Origin: Lethocerus indicus | Lineage: Eukaryota; Arthropoda; Insecta; Hemiptera; Belostomatidae | Assembly: GCA_019843655.1 (NCBI GenBank) | Contig: JACDQD010000003.1 | Span: 34,026,224-34,090,223 of the forward strand | Length of the DNA: 64,000 nt | Direction: 5' to 3' | Part shown: piece after piece, positions 51,507 to 63,024 of the stretch | Position numbering within the stretch: the first letter of the stretch is position 1 | Layout of the letters: every line of letters begins with the position of its first letter | The notes under the pieces: generated by a model | What the model was told of the DNA's origin: nothing | The model's database searches: none | What the model saw: the letters and a program-made list of their open reading frames with translations, nothing else | Made by a program: the position numbers and the translations under genes

Positions 51507-52009
51507 TATGAGCGCTTAAATAGATATGTACATTATTCTAGATCCCTCCCTTTGTAATATATTTCAATATTCTAGCGATCGTAATATTCCCCTACTTAAC
51601 GAAGTACACACCAAATATGGAAATATGCGTTCAGCTACCGAAGATAGAATGAAAGTTTTTTTATAAATTCGTTAGATTCGTTTAAGGAAAAAATATTTAA
51701 AATGTATTTTAATTATAGGCTAACGTGACAGTAAAGATATGCCTCTCTTCAAGATATAGTTGTATATATATAGAAAACTTCTACCGTATGCAATTAACAC
51801 GCTCCAATAAATGAACATTTACATGAGATGTTTTATTAGATTTTAGTAGATTTTAATTTTCAACTAGCTTCGAGCTTTGACTTTCTTAAATATGTAGAAT
51901 TTGAATGTGTATATTCAAATAATACGGGTATATTTCAACAATGTAACCGACAACCATTGAACGTGCCTAGTTTGATCAATCTGAACTCTACAATTATGGC
52001 CGTTGTGAC

Positions 52010-54050
52010 AAATCAATGCTTATCTGAATTTTTAAATATGATAAAGCATAAGTAGAGAAATCGGTGCATTTAAATTTAACGTATATTACTAATTCCAGAA
52101 GTATATTTTTAAAAAAAATCTATTTTCGGATTCTATTGGCCTATAGTATTGTTCAAACAAGAATTCCAGCAAAAGCGATACAGGAAGATGCACCGGACGT
52201 ATTTCGGCTTATTTACTTTTATCCATCCGAACTCAGGGCTCTGTCGATTCTGGGCTTTTCTTTCCCAGCAAACAGATGATAACCCGAACCTAAGTCGCTT
52301 TAACAGTTTGTCGCCGTACAAATACGAATTGTTCCGACAATATTATTTCACTGATTATTTAAACAAAAAGAAAAATTGAGCTTACCTTGTTTCCTGGAGT
52401 GATTACGATCGTCTGGCTGCGAAGCTGTCCTCTCCGGATTCTGGAACAAAACATATCAAAAATAATATAAAATAAATTCGTAAGTTATTTTTAACAAATT
52501 AATAGTAAATTAATAAATAAGCAAATAAGGCGTGAAAAAATCTATTCTAATCGTGAGGATTTTAGCGATTTTATTGGGAAAATGTTGCATACAACATGGA
52601 AACATATAATTATACTACGTATTGTATAGGATAGTGTTAAACTTGGTTCATTCAATCAATCGCAACTAAAAACAATAAGGCATCTTTGTGGTAATTTATA
52701 TCACTACACGCTCGCATCTATTTTCAATAACCGCAGCAGAATATTCGACAAATTGAAGTTGAAAAGCATTATCATATTTATACATGTCATTTTATTAGTT
52801 ATGTAAAGTGCGCCATTTAAATATACCGCAAATATTCCTTCGGATTCAAATTTTTCAAATCGTTCAAATGTAATTAATCCAGTTATTAATAATTTAATTG
52901 AATTATTAAAAAACTCTCGAAGAAAAGAAAGTTAGAGATCCCTCAGGCAGTTCTTTTTCTTATGTATCAACATGATGCTAGGAACATGTAAATATTTTCT
53001 CCAGTTCTATAGTAAACACTTTATACTGTATTACTGTAGTATAAACACTAATTTATGTATCTTATATTCAAAACCAACCAATAGTAAGTTGGCACCAATA
53101 ATTTGTGATGATCTCAAATGGAATTGTACGTCTACGTAAAGGACTAACAGTAAAAAGAATCGGAAATCATCTGACTAATTCAATTAAAATGAGAAAAATA
53201 TTTATTTTGTCTTATAATCTAGGAGCGGAAATGTTAGAATTCGACAGAACCGATTTGAAATAATGGAAAATAAACTATTTCTTTCTGTTCCTCACGTCTG
53301 TAAATATCTGAACCTAAAACTCTCGAAAAGTAATAATAAAGTTTCGGTATTGCACCTGTTATCAAAAGCTATTGTAACAAACCTCAGGAATTAGCCAGCT
53401 ATGCTCGAGCTGGCAATGAAATGCAATCTGGCTTTTTTTAATATATTTAATAAGCAACAATTCATCAAAATTCCATTTCAAACATCTCACATCCAATGTC
53501 GCTTTTAAAATCAGGTTTGGTTTCAAGATAACGATATAAATTTCCAAAGCTTCCAATCGTAAGGTCCAAAATATTTCAATGTATTTTTTTGAGGTCCCTT
53601 GAAGGGTCGGATTGTGTCACTACTGTCACTAGACTGTCTCCTAGACCAATGGAATACTACCACTGTTACAACAGTGCAGTGACAGTAGCTTTTATAGTTT
53701 CACAGAGTATTAAATTAACTATTAAGTTGGTACCTTATTAAATTAGTAAATTTATTTAATTCTGTTTGTATTATTATTATTGATGTAAGTCCCGCTATAA
53801 GGTTCCAAAGGACTTAATAATTTCAAATCGTACGAGAACATTTTATATCAGAATATCAAAATAGTTCGGACAGACTAAAGAGAAACTATCGATTTTAATT
53901 TGACTAATCAAGTAGGTCCCACTTTCATTCATTATGTCTCGCTAATTTGTACCGTCGACTAATCTCCGTAATTTCGTCAAAGTTGTTTTTTGTAAACTCT
54001 ACCATTTGTTTACTTTATCTTATAATTGAGGCATTACCCGCCTTGATTGC
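52010..54050. other. Spacer between paralogues 1 and 2
   Basis: This is AT-rich with no gene. The similarity between the 3' flanks of paralogues 1 and 2 ends at its left edge. At 53585-53690 several ACTGTCAC/GTGACAG motifs form small inverted repeats. Confidence 0.5.
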
Positions 54051-54052
54051 GA

Positions 54053-54066
54053 CTAATATAAATAAG
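54053..54066 (+). promoter_or_regulatory. TATA box of paralogue 2
   Basis: CTAATATAAATAAG lies about 30 nt before the probable start of the first exon; position and context match those of paralogue 1 (ACTAATATAAAAG). Confidence 0.75.
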
Positions 54067-54094
54067 GGATACAAGCCCAACACAAGGCATACTA

Positions 54095-54130
54095 ACTGTC
54101 TACTCTCAGACAACTAACTACAAACCAATT
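54095..54130 (+). other. Putative non-coding first exon of paralogue 2
   Basis: TGTCTACTCTCAGACAACTA then ACTACAAACCAATT ends at the donor GTAAGT (54131). The GACAACTAAC core is shared with paralogue 1. The next acceptor is probably GTGCAG ending at 54751, 20 nt before the ATG. Confidence 0.6.
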
Positions 54131-54771
54131 GTAAGTATCTCTCAATAGAAAACTTAGAATGTGTTATGTATTTGTTTAAATCAAAATAGGTATCAAATAT
54201 AAAGTTTATTAGAGTATTTTAATAATTTATTAGAGCATATAGTAGGATCCCCGGAATAATAATTACACAAAGTTCATTGAAGAGTTTTTGAAAAATGAAA
54301 AATTTTTTAAAGTTAAAAACTGAAAAGTATAACATTCCTCAAATAATTCACCGGCTTTTGATTACAGATTCATAAACATCTCACTGAATAATATCTTTTT
54401 TCTATCTGGTTCAAAACTGTTTCCCCGACGACTTTAATTTGCCTCAAATGACGACATTTCATTTCTAAATATGATTAGGCAAATTTTAACACTGACGTTT
54501 CGGAAGAATGAAAGATTTATTAACAATATATCCCAGATAAATAGTCGTAAGGATAATAAAATATCCCGAATAGAGATACATGCACATTCATTGTTGGGTT
54601 TGTACCGCGTTTAAAAATAAAGTATAACACTATTACTAGCCCATGTCACGTAACAATATTGTATACATATATGTATTTTCTATTCGTACATAAATACATG
54701 AGTGCTTATTTGAACGTATGTAGTAATTATGTCGATATTTCATTAGTGCAGAAACTTCAACAGCACAGAAA

Positions 54772-56071
54772 ATGTCTCTCCTTCCGATTTTGCTTCACCG
54801 TGTCTTTGGCCGTCGTCGCTTTCGTAAGTATATCAAATATATTATTGAATATTGGTAATTATTTACTTTATGATTCTTTCCCTCTCGGTTAGACCAGTCG
54901 ATACATGTCCGCATGTAGCGAATACCGTGGATATTGTAAATTCTTCTTCATATTTCAACTGTATCACACGTGTTACTAAATCATTTTCAGCCCCTGAATC
55001 TCGGCAATGCTATCTATCGCTTACCGAATTTATCGTCAATTTGTTTTTTATTTCAATCTATCTTCCGTTCGACATGTCTGAAAAAGTTTTTCTCTCTGTG
55101 CTTTTACCATTACGCCCGAACTAATTTATTGTATCGGGTAATACTGCGGTATGAATCCCGGTTCCGACGTTTCGAAAACTTTTACCGGTTCCGTCATCGG
55201 CATGTCGGGTCGGTGAAGGTCGGATTCAAGGTCCGGTCGCGTGAACCTTCCTTCATTTTAATTTATTCCTTTTCCCCTGTCTGGGGTACTTTTCCTCGGT
55301 TTCCAACCAGAGCGACCTGCCAACCCTCCCTCCCTGAATTCACGATGAGTTTCTTTTTCTTTTAGTTCAGTTCGCTTTCAGTACAGCCTGGACAGACTGG
55401 CACTTTAACGTTTACTTCTGAACCTTCTGAACATCTTTAGAGATACTTTTCTCCCTTTCCAAGCAAAGCGCCCTTATCCCTTCCCCTGGACTTATCCCTA
55501 TCCACTCGTCCGTAGTGCATATACCTGGAGTTTCGGCCCCGGTCGTTTCCTCTCCTTTTCGGATTCGGCGATGTCCCTATCTCTGGATTCATCGGCGGAA
55601 TTTAAGTACTCTGTAATTGTGTTACAGGGAGTGCCGGCACCTCAGCTTCTGCCGGGTCTGTCGGTTCCTTCGCTGTTGTCCGGCTCTGTAGGCGGCCTGG
55701 TACCGGTCAGCGGGCTGACCTCCGCGGTACAGCCCGGGCTGGTGTCCGGCCTGCTGGCGCCGGTCACCGGCCTCCTCGCTCAGCTGGTCGCCAGCGTCCT
55801 CAAGCTGAAGACGGACATAGTCACCGACCCCAGCCTCAGTCTGGGCACCTCCCAGCTGCAGTGCATCAACAACGTGGTCGGGGCCGCCATCGCCGACGTC
55901 AACTCCCTCGTCACCGGCCTCCTCTCCTCCGTCAACAACCTGCTCAACTCCACCCTAACCACCGCCCTCACCGGAGGCTCCATCAACATCACTAACAACA
56001 CCCTCGTCAACAACCTCCTCGGCGATCTACTCTCGAAGACGAAAGCGTCGTTGAACGCCTGCATTGCTTGA
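54772..56071 (+). CDS. Secreted hydrophobic protein, paralogue 2; apparent +1 frameshift in the signal exon
   Basis: The exon from ATG 54772 to donor 54823 is 52 nt, not 51. Compared with paralogue 3, it has CACCGTGTC where ACAGCGTC stands, one extra base, so the ATG frame reads MSLLPILLHRVFGRRRF and is out of phase with the mature exon 55628-56071. The mature exon is fully open and almost identical to the other two (Val29, Ala68, Thr83, Asn137). The correct frame across the signal exon reads FTVSLAVVAF but has no ATG after the acceptor at 54751. So it is either a recent pseudogene, a copy using another start (an in-frame ATG at 55571 lies inside the intron), or an assembly indel. Promoter, first exon and AATAAA are all present. 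Confidence 0.65.
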
Positions 56072-56132
56072 TCCGTCCGAACTCCACCCCGGTACAAACA
56101 TCATGACAAATCGACACTCGAATGTATATCAC

Positions 56133-56142
56133 AATAAATAAA
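56133..56142 (+). terminator. Polyadenylation signals of paralogue 2
   Basis: Overlapping AATAAA hexamers lie at the same distance from the stop codon as in paralogue 1. Confidence 0.7.
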
Positions 56143-56417
56143 TATGAGCGCTTAAATAGATATGTACATATCTGACATTATTCTAGATCCTTCCCTTTGT
56201 AATATATTTCAATATTCTAGCGATCGGCATACTCCCCGACTTAACGAAGTACACACCAAATATGGAAATATGCGTTCAGCTACCGAAGATAGAATGAAAG
56301 TTTTTTTATAAATTCGTTAGATTCGTTTAAAGAATAAAATATTTAAAATGTAGTACGTAGGTTTTAATTATAGGCTAACGTGACAGTAAAGATATGCCTC
56401 TCTTCAAGATATAGTTG

Positions 56418-56421
<4 letters not shown>

Positions 56422-56467
<46 letters not shown>
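56422..56467. repeat. (TA)n microsatellite in 3' flank of paralogue 2
   Basis: The homologous site in paralogue 1 (about 51763-51772) has only TATATATATA, so the expansion is specific to this copy. Confidence 0.9.
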
Positions 56468-56470
<3 letters not shown>

Positions 56471-56869
56471 AACTTCTGCCGTATGCGATTATCACGCCGC
56501 AATAAATGAACATTTACATGAGATGTTTTATTAGATTTTAGTAGATTCTAATTTTCAACTAGGTTCAAGCTTTGACTTTCTTAAATATGTAGAATTTGAA
56601 TGTGTATATTCAAATAATACGGGTATATTTTAACAACGTAACCGACAACCATTGAACGTTTGATCAATCTGAACTCTACAATTAAAGCCGTTGTGATTTA
56701 CATGAACATTTACATGAGATGTTTTATTTTCTTCTGTTAAAAAATCTGGAAACCTGCAATTTCTGTGTCCTGCATCCTGTGTTTTAACAGGAATGATAGA
56801 ATTTAACACGGAAATGGTGTAGTCATTTTTTGAGGAATATGCCTCAGCGAGCGGTATTCCATCATCTGG

Positions 56870-57135
56870 TCTAGTTCGAAATTTTCAATATTTCAATTAT
56901 ATAGAATTTGAATTTGTTTCACCCGCTATTGACTGTGTGATAGATTTTCAGTAAAACCATTATTGAACGGTCTTCAATCTGAGTTGATTAGTCATGAAAT
57001 CAACCCTCAGACGGATTTAAAAATAAATAAACGTGAGAACATGACATTATTCTAGGCCCCCCCCCCATGTATTTAAATTGTTTGAAATTTGTAAAGTTTG
57101 AAATGTGTTTAATTTAAATGATAGATTTTCAGTTA
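56870..57135 (+). repeat. Probable relic of a further cluster copy (3' flank only)
   Basis: AAAAATAAATAAACGTGAG, then ACATGACATTATTCTAGGCC (about 57019-57060), matches in order ACAATAAATAAATATGAG then TCTGACATTATTCTAGATCC in the 3' flank of paralogue 2. TATAGAATTTGAATTTGTTT and ATTGAACGGTCTTCAATCTG nearby match other pieces of that flank. No exon similarity is detectable in between. Confidence 0.4.
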
Positions 57136-58329
57136 CCGTTATTAGAGGACTGACAAAACCTTCTCCATGATTTACCAACCGATACCGAAGCATGAGTTCA
57201 ACCGAACGATATAATTCGTATTTGTGAGCCTCATTTCTGTTTATACAATAGTGAAGAGAGCGGACCGGTTCTTTTCAGAACAGGAATCGATATTTCGCTG
57301 TATACCGTCTGTCTATATTTCCAGCGGCGTCCGATATTTTTCAATTGAAATTCCCAAAAGGGCGGCTGAACTTCATTAAAAGTTTCGGCTAGGGAAAACT
57401 CCTCGGACGTTTGAATTATTCTTCGGATCACGACAATAGAACAGACCGCGACGATGTCAACTTGGCGACGTCTTGAAGTGGTGAATTAGGCTAAAATGGT
57501 TGAAAACAATCAACGAGGATAACGAGACGTATTTTAAATAATATAAAAGTTTTGATAAATCATTTGACGAACATAGAAGGTTCTGGAAACAAGAATATGT
57601 CCTCATGAATATTGTTACAGAATACTCTAGAAATATTTAATAAAGAAATAAATGTAAATTGTAAATACCATATCCGATAGATATGACAATTCTCTTTTAC
57701 ATAATTTATGTAGATTTATAAATTAATAAAGTGTTATAAAATTCTGTTTGATATACCCTTATTGTGGTTAATCAACTTTTACATTTTATCATAATATAAA
57801 TTGTTATATTAGAGTTGAAGGCAAATTAGTTGAAGGGCACCAAGTTTTACAGCCTTCCCCCTGAGACATATTGTTCGATGATTTATTTCAGACTAATTTT
57901 TGCCAAGCAATTGAATATTTTTCTGATCCTCCTTTTATTTTCTTTCTCGCTAAGATGAAATGGCGCCACATTTCAGAAAGACTCGCGTAGCTTGGGACTT
58001 AGTCCAAGACTATTTATATCTTCCAATAAGTCGGGACAAAGTACTATTTTGCAGAATATCTTTCAATGCTCCTATATTTTTCCAGGAGACATCCTGTCTA
58101 TTTCTCTCCGGTTTGAATGTATAACTAGATATTTAATGCAGTTCTTCCCCCGATCGCCTATAACTGTGCACTGATAAAACAGTGCGTTTACACTGCCACA
58201 CTATGCACTGATCTATGTCGTAGCTTTCGAACAGAATTTTGAGCAATTTAAAATTTCAACCACGCTACAAATTGCTACTTAGATAATTTGACAAGAGATC
58301 AAAACTAGGTCTAAATAATAGATGATTAC
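57136..58329. other. Spacer between paralogues 2 and 3
   Basis: No gene is supported in this AT-rich stretch. Confidence 0.5.
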
Positions 58330-58570
58330 TGTGCAACTTGAACAGTGGGGTTTGGCCAAACCGACAGATATTAAAACAGTAAGGAAAATATTAAAGAAAC
58401 TAACCGACCTTATCTCCAATTTCACCCTACATACAGATCTTAAAGTCCCGTTTGTCTGCGACCCTGCCATAAAAAAATATAAGAAATTTCACTCCCGAAT
58501 TACTGATCCTGCGGTCCAAACCCTACTATATCCCGACATCCCGAAAGTTCCCTACAGACGCCCGATGGTT
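58330..58570 (+). mobile_element. Jockey-like family B, C-terminal RT fragment
   Basis: This is the most readable copy of the family: one frame gives VQLEQWGLAKPTDIKTV, ISNFTLHTDLKVPFVCD, KKYKKFHSRITDP and YPDIPKVPYRRP in order, uninterrupted. The WG..KP(T/S)...YVSNxTLHxDLxVPxV...HPNPL...RR pattern is characteristic of jockey-clade ORF2 C-termini. It is truncated on both sides and lies about 340 nt upstream of the paralogue 3 TATA box. Confidence 0.75.
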
Positions 58571-58908
58571 ATGTTCATAATAGAAGTTTTACTACTGTTT
58601 TCAGAGAAACCCCCCTGCAAAAAAAATGGGAAACATTCGTGAAATACAGAATCGCGACACTGAAAATTGTGTAACCGCCTGATAGAGCCCTCAGGCGGAC
58701 AACCACTATCGAAATAATTTATTTTAATTTGTAAACTTAATGAGGTCCACTTACATCGATTAGGCTCGTCCAACTCCATTTTCATCTCCGATATTGCTAA
58801 ACGCTTCCATTTTTTGTTTGTTCCTTTAATTACATCCTTCACTGGCTTTTTTCCCTTTCATTTCGGTTTTTATCGCGTAGTTAATATTGGCCAACTGATT
58901 GGGACGAC

Positions 58909-58915
58909 TATAAAT
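58909..58915 (+). promoter_or_regulatory. TATA box of paralogue 3
   Basis: TATAAAT lies in GACTATAAATACC, about 30 nt upstream of the likely first exon. The spacing to the donor at 58973 is similar to that in paralogues 1 and 2. Confidence 0.75.
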
Positions 58916-58939
58916 ACCTGTTTAAGCGCGGCTCAAAAG

Positions 58940-58972
58940 CATCAACGGTACACAACAAGACTTAGAACAACT
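58940..58972 (+). other. Putative non-coding first exon of paralogue 3
   Basis: CATCAACGGTACACAACAAG then ACTTAGAACAACT ends at the donor GTGAGT (58973), similar to GTTCAACT/GTGAGT in paralogue 1. The following acceptor is probably GTACAG ending at 59958, which gives a first intron of about 1 kb. Confidence 0.6.
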
Positions 58973-59978
58973 GTGAGTATAACTTATTTATAACTTAGTA
59001 TAAAATATTTCAGAAACGTAAATTACTGTCGCGGAGAAAAAAAAATAGAAATGTTTGAAGTTAACCGAAAATAAGTTTGAAGTATGTATGAATGCATACA
59101 TACTTTTCAGTTTTCCGACAAAATCTTTTAAAAGAGGAAAATTTCAAGTTTAATTTTAATAATTAGTAATCTTGTTTTAATACAATTAAGCTTCTATTGT
59201 CAATTATTTACGTTCGTTATTATGTTAAAAAGGTTTCCTCGTCTCTATATTCGGGGAATGAATCTCTTGACAGATGACAGATTTTTAATATTTGTACAAA
59301 TACAGATAAAATAGTAAGCTTTTTATCGAACAGTTCGTTCGACTTCTACAAGTCGAAAGGTAGTTTTCGAGCCAGTTTAAATTCTTCCGAATATTACTCG
59401 TAATATTTCATATTCAAAGTATTATTTTTGGGACCTGAGAGGGCCACAAAAGGAAAGGGCTAAGACCCTTCCACTGGAAACACAGTCAAAATCCTGGAAA
59501 AGCTGGGGTTCTTCCAACAACATTACGCGATCCAATGGGAAATCTGCGACAATTCGAGTTCTGATCGCGGAAACCTTAAAAATAACTTAACAGGGCTTAT
59601 TTCCGCGGTCGTTTTCTGACACGACTTATATCATCGAAGGGTTCGTTAGGCCTCCTCAATCGTCGATTTTACAGATACGCTGGCTACTTCCGGCTCCCGC
59701 TAATTAACGGTCTGTAATCAGCGTCTGAGGTGTCTCGTCATTTCCGCGTTAGAATCCATCCTTTTTACCGGGGATCGGCAAACCGTCGATATTTTTAGTT
59801 CAATTGAAAATTAAAACTAAATTTTGAAGTTTTGTTTACTTCTTTAAATTAATCCACTAAACAACATTTCTGGGTCGGAAAGTGTGCCGAACCCTGTCCT
59901 ATACCTACACGAGTATTAACAATGTCGATATTTCATTAGGTATCAACTGAAAGTACAGAAACTTGAACTGCACAGAAA

Positions 59979-61268
59979 ATGTCTCTCCTTCCCGTCTTGC
60001 TTACAGCGTCTTTGGCCGTCGTCGCTTTCGTAAGTATAACAAATAAATTATTGGTTATTGTTAGTTCTTATTTATCATGATCGGTACACCCTAATTTGGT
60101 TTCTCCGCGGACATAAGGATCTAGAAGAAGTACCGTCACCTCAATAGATTTTGAATTTACTGGCATAACGATGATGGAATCGTGTTTACAATTATATCCA
60201 CATGTTACAAAATCATTTTCAGCCCTTGACTCTCAGAAATGAAATCTATTTCTACCGAATGTATCGTCAATTTCTTTTTTATTTCAATCTATCTTCCGTT
60301 CGACATGACCATTACGCCCGAACTAATTTATTGTATCGGGTAATACTGCGGTATGAATCCCGGTTCCGACGTTTCGAAAACTTTTACAGGTTCCGTCATC
60401 GGCATGTCGGGGCGGTGACAATTCAAGGTCCGGTCGCGTGAACCTTCCTTCATTTTAATTTATTCCTCTTCCCCTGTCGGGGGTACTTTTCCACGGTTTC
60501 CAACCAGAGCGACCTACCTACCCTCTATCCCTGAATTCACGATGAGTTTCTTTTTCTTTTAGTCGAGTTCGCTTTCAGTACAGTCTGGACAGACTGGCAC
60601 TTTAACGTTTACTTCTGAACCTTCTGAACATCTTTAGGGATACTTTTCTCCCTTTCCAAGCAAAGCGCCCTTATCCCTTTCCAAGCCCTTATCCCCTATC
60701 CCCTCGTCCGTGGTGCATATACCTGAGTTTCGGCCCCGGTCATTTCCATCTCCTTTCGGATTCGGCGATGTCCCTATCACTGGATCCATCGTCGGAATTT
60801 AAGTACTCTGTAATTGTGTTACAGGGAGTGCCGGCACCTCAGCTTCTGCCGGGTCTGTCGGTTCCTTCGCTGTTGTCCGGCTCTGTAGGCGGCCTGGTAC
60901 CGGTCAGCGGGCTGACCTCCGCGGTACAGCCCGGGCTGGTGTCCGGCCTGCTGGCGCCGGTCACCGGCCTCCTCGGCCAGCTGGTCGCCAGCGTCCTCAA
61001 GCTGAAGACGGACATAGTCAGTGACCCCAGCCTCAGTCTGGGCACCTCCCAGCTGCAGTGCATCAACAACGTGGTCGGGGCCGCCATCGCCGACGTCAAC
61101 TCCCTCGTCACCGGCCTCCTCTCCTCCGTCAACAACCTGCTCAACTCCACCCTAACCACCGCCCTCACCGGAGGCTCCATCAACATCACTAACAACACCC
61201 TCGTCAACAACCTCCTCGGCGATCTACTCTCGAAGACGAAAGCGTCGTTGAACGCCTGCATTGCTTGA
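59979..61268 (+). CDS. Secreted hydrophobic Leu/Gly/Ser-rich protein, paralogue 3 (164 aa, two coding exons)
   Basis: Coding exons are 59979-60029 (MSLLPVLLTASLAVVAF, donor GTAAGT) and 60825-61268 (acceptor TTGTGTTACAG), both in phase 0. This copy is the cleanest reference for the family because its signal sequence is intact. The mature protein differs from paralogue 1 at three positions (Val29/Leu, Gly68/Ala, Asn137/Lys) and from paralogue 2 at two (Gly68/Ala, Ser83/Thr). It has Cys96 and Cys162 and sequons at Asn124, Asn137 and Asn140. The repeated small-hydrophobic pattern (GLLxPVTGLL, SLVTGLLSSVNNLLN) suggests amphipathic helices. The function is unknown. The third positions of the mature exon are almost all C or G, unlike the flanking AT-rich DNA, which hints at high expression or biased gene conversion. 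Confidence 0.88.
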
Positions 61269-61298
61269 AACGGTACCAACGATATGGCGAGCCGATAA

Positions 61299-61304
61299 AA
61301 TAAA
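61299..61304 (+). terminator. Polyadenylation signal of paralogue 3
   Basis: AATAAA lies 30 nt after the stop codon. The 3' UTR is shorter than in the other two copies and only weakly similar to them. Confidence 0.65.
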
Positions 61305-61329
61305 TATGAATAATTAAAAAATAGATACG

Positions 61330-62708
61330 TTCATTTTTAATTGTAGTCTCAGTTTTAGAACTTGCGACATCAATTCAATCACACCTTACACACTGACCTA
61401 CTTAAAAATGATCCGATGTCCCAGTTTTCGGCGTGAATTGAATCGGAGACATGAAATACATTCACTTCCATTTTTAGGTAATTATCTTTTCTATACCTAT
61501 ATAACATTAATTCGATACATTTATTGTATCCTGCCCATAAAAAACAAATCGACTTGCGGACGTTTTATCTGTTCGCCGAATGGAGGAATGGGGGTGGGTA
61601 CGGGAAATAAAACAGGATGGAAAGAGTTACAGTGAAGGGTTTGAGAAACGCCGACCTCTGTAGGGAGGCAGAAGTTGTCCTAAGAATAGTAGGGGTTCTT
61701 CTATCTGAGGGGCCCGATGGATTGAGAGCATTATGTCAGGAGATTGAAGTCGGATGAAGAAGGCTTGGGGGAGGAGGGGGGTAGCGCGATTGGAAGATCG
61801 GTCATGTGGCAAATATGTTTATTCCCTAGGGAAGATTATCTCGCATTTATAATAAACTCTCTCTCTCTCTCTATCTCTTCACTCTCAGTTTTTCGGATTT
61901 TTCTCAACTCTTCACTACGCCCCGAATACCGACTGAGTTTCATCCAATATACTGTAATAGCGACGTACCCGACAATAAATAACAGGTAGCAAAAAAGCAC
62001 CTTTTGAGTGAACTGACTCGGCAAAGAATTGGGGGAAAGAAAAGCTAAGTGAAGTTGTTACGGTTGAAACGTCAATTTCATTAATATAAACTACCTTGTA
62101 TATTAATAATATAAAAAAATGTATCAGGAAATTGATCATTGGCCATTGAGTTCGACTGAAGTTGATTCATTGGTCAAAAATAATTAATAATCCATCCAGA
62201 ATGTAGCTGGTCTCTAAAATCGTGCGTGCGATAAAAATGTAAATTTTTCGTTTCTATTCGTCCAATTCTACTGTAAGGTTGATTTTACAACAAAATAAAA
62301 AAACCCCACCCCAGTCGTACACTAGGGTAATAAATTATGGCAATTTACCAGTTATCAACGCTAAAGTTTGACCAGATAAAATAAATTAGGGGGACCCGTT
62401 GGCAGTGATAAAGTTTTAGACGCTGATTAATACCGACGTTTTTTTTTTTTTGTAAAATAATTGTTAACACGCTTTGATAGTTAATTGCACGTATTAGTTG
62501 TAGCGACATTGTCAGTGGTGGTGCCGGAAAATTCTTTTCAAATTTATGATATACAAGCTGACATCATCCTCTTTACAACATAAAATTGGGTATATCATCA
62601 GTCGTCTAATATAATTTAAAATTTGACGATGTTTCGGCTTCTCGTAATCGTCACAAAGTTTTTCTATCGCAACATGTCCCTCTATGTATTTTTTTTCAGG
62701 TCTCAGAA
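61330..62708. other. Non-coding stretch downstream of the cluster
   Basis: No gene is supported. The part 61590-61810 is GC-richer with no recognisable product. A short CT repeat is at 61857-61872 and a poly-T run at 62440-62451. Confidence 0.45.
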
Positions 62709-62722
62709 CAAAATCAAAATTA

Positions 62723-63010
62723 ATTTGATATACCTGTTTTGTGGTCTGCGAGGGGTTGGAATATACTGTATATGGGTTTCGGTCTTTTGTTAGACCGGTT
62801 TCGGCCGCTCGCCATCTTCAGTAGCGCTGTGTTAGTCACTGTCACAGTAGATGTGACACAGTGACAGTGGGCAGTGAGGATGCCCAATAGACATCCAAAG
62901 TGCTGACAGTGACTACTGACACAGCGCTACTGAAGATGGCGAGCGGCCGAAACCCCCCGGTCTAGCAAAAGACCGAACCGGCGAGAGGAGACAGAAACAT
63001 CACGAAACTA
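62723..63010 (+). mobile_element. Foldback element, copy F6 with direct-repeat flanks
   Basis: The left tail (GATATACCTGTTTTGTGGTC then TGCGAGGGGTTGGAATATAC), arms containing GACCGGTTTCGGCCGCTCGC and CATCTTCAGTAGCGCTGTGT with their complements, and a very short loop are present. The flanking 14-mers CAAAATCAAAATTA (62709-62722) and CAAAATCGAAATTA (63011-63024) differ at one position. This supports a target-site duplication and fixes both ends. Confidence 0.88.
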
Positions 63011-63024
63011 CAAAATCGAAATTA

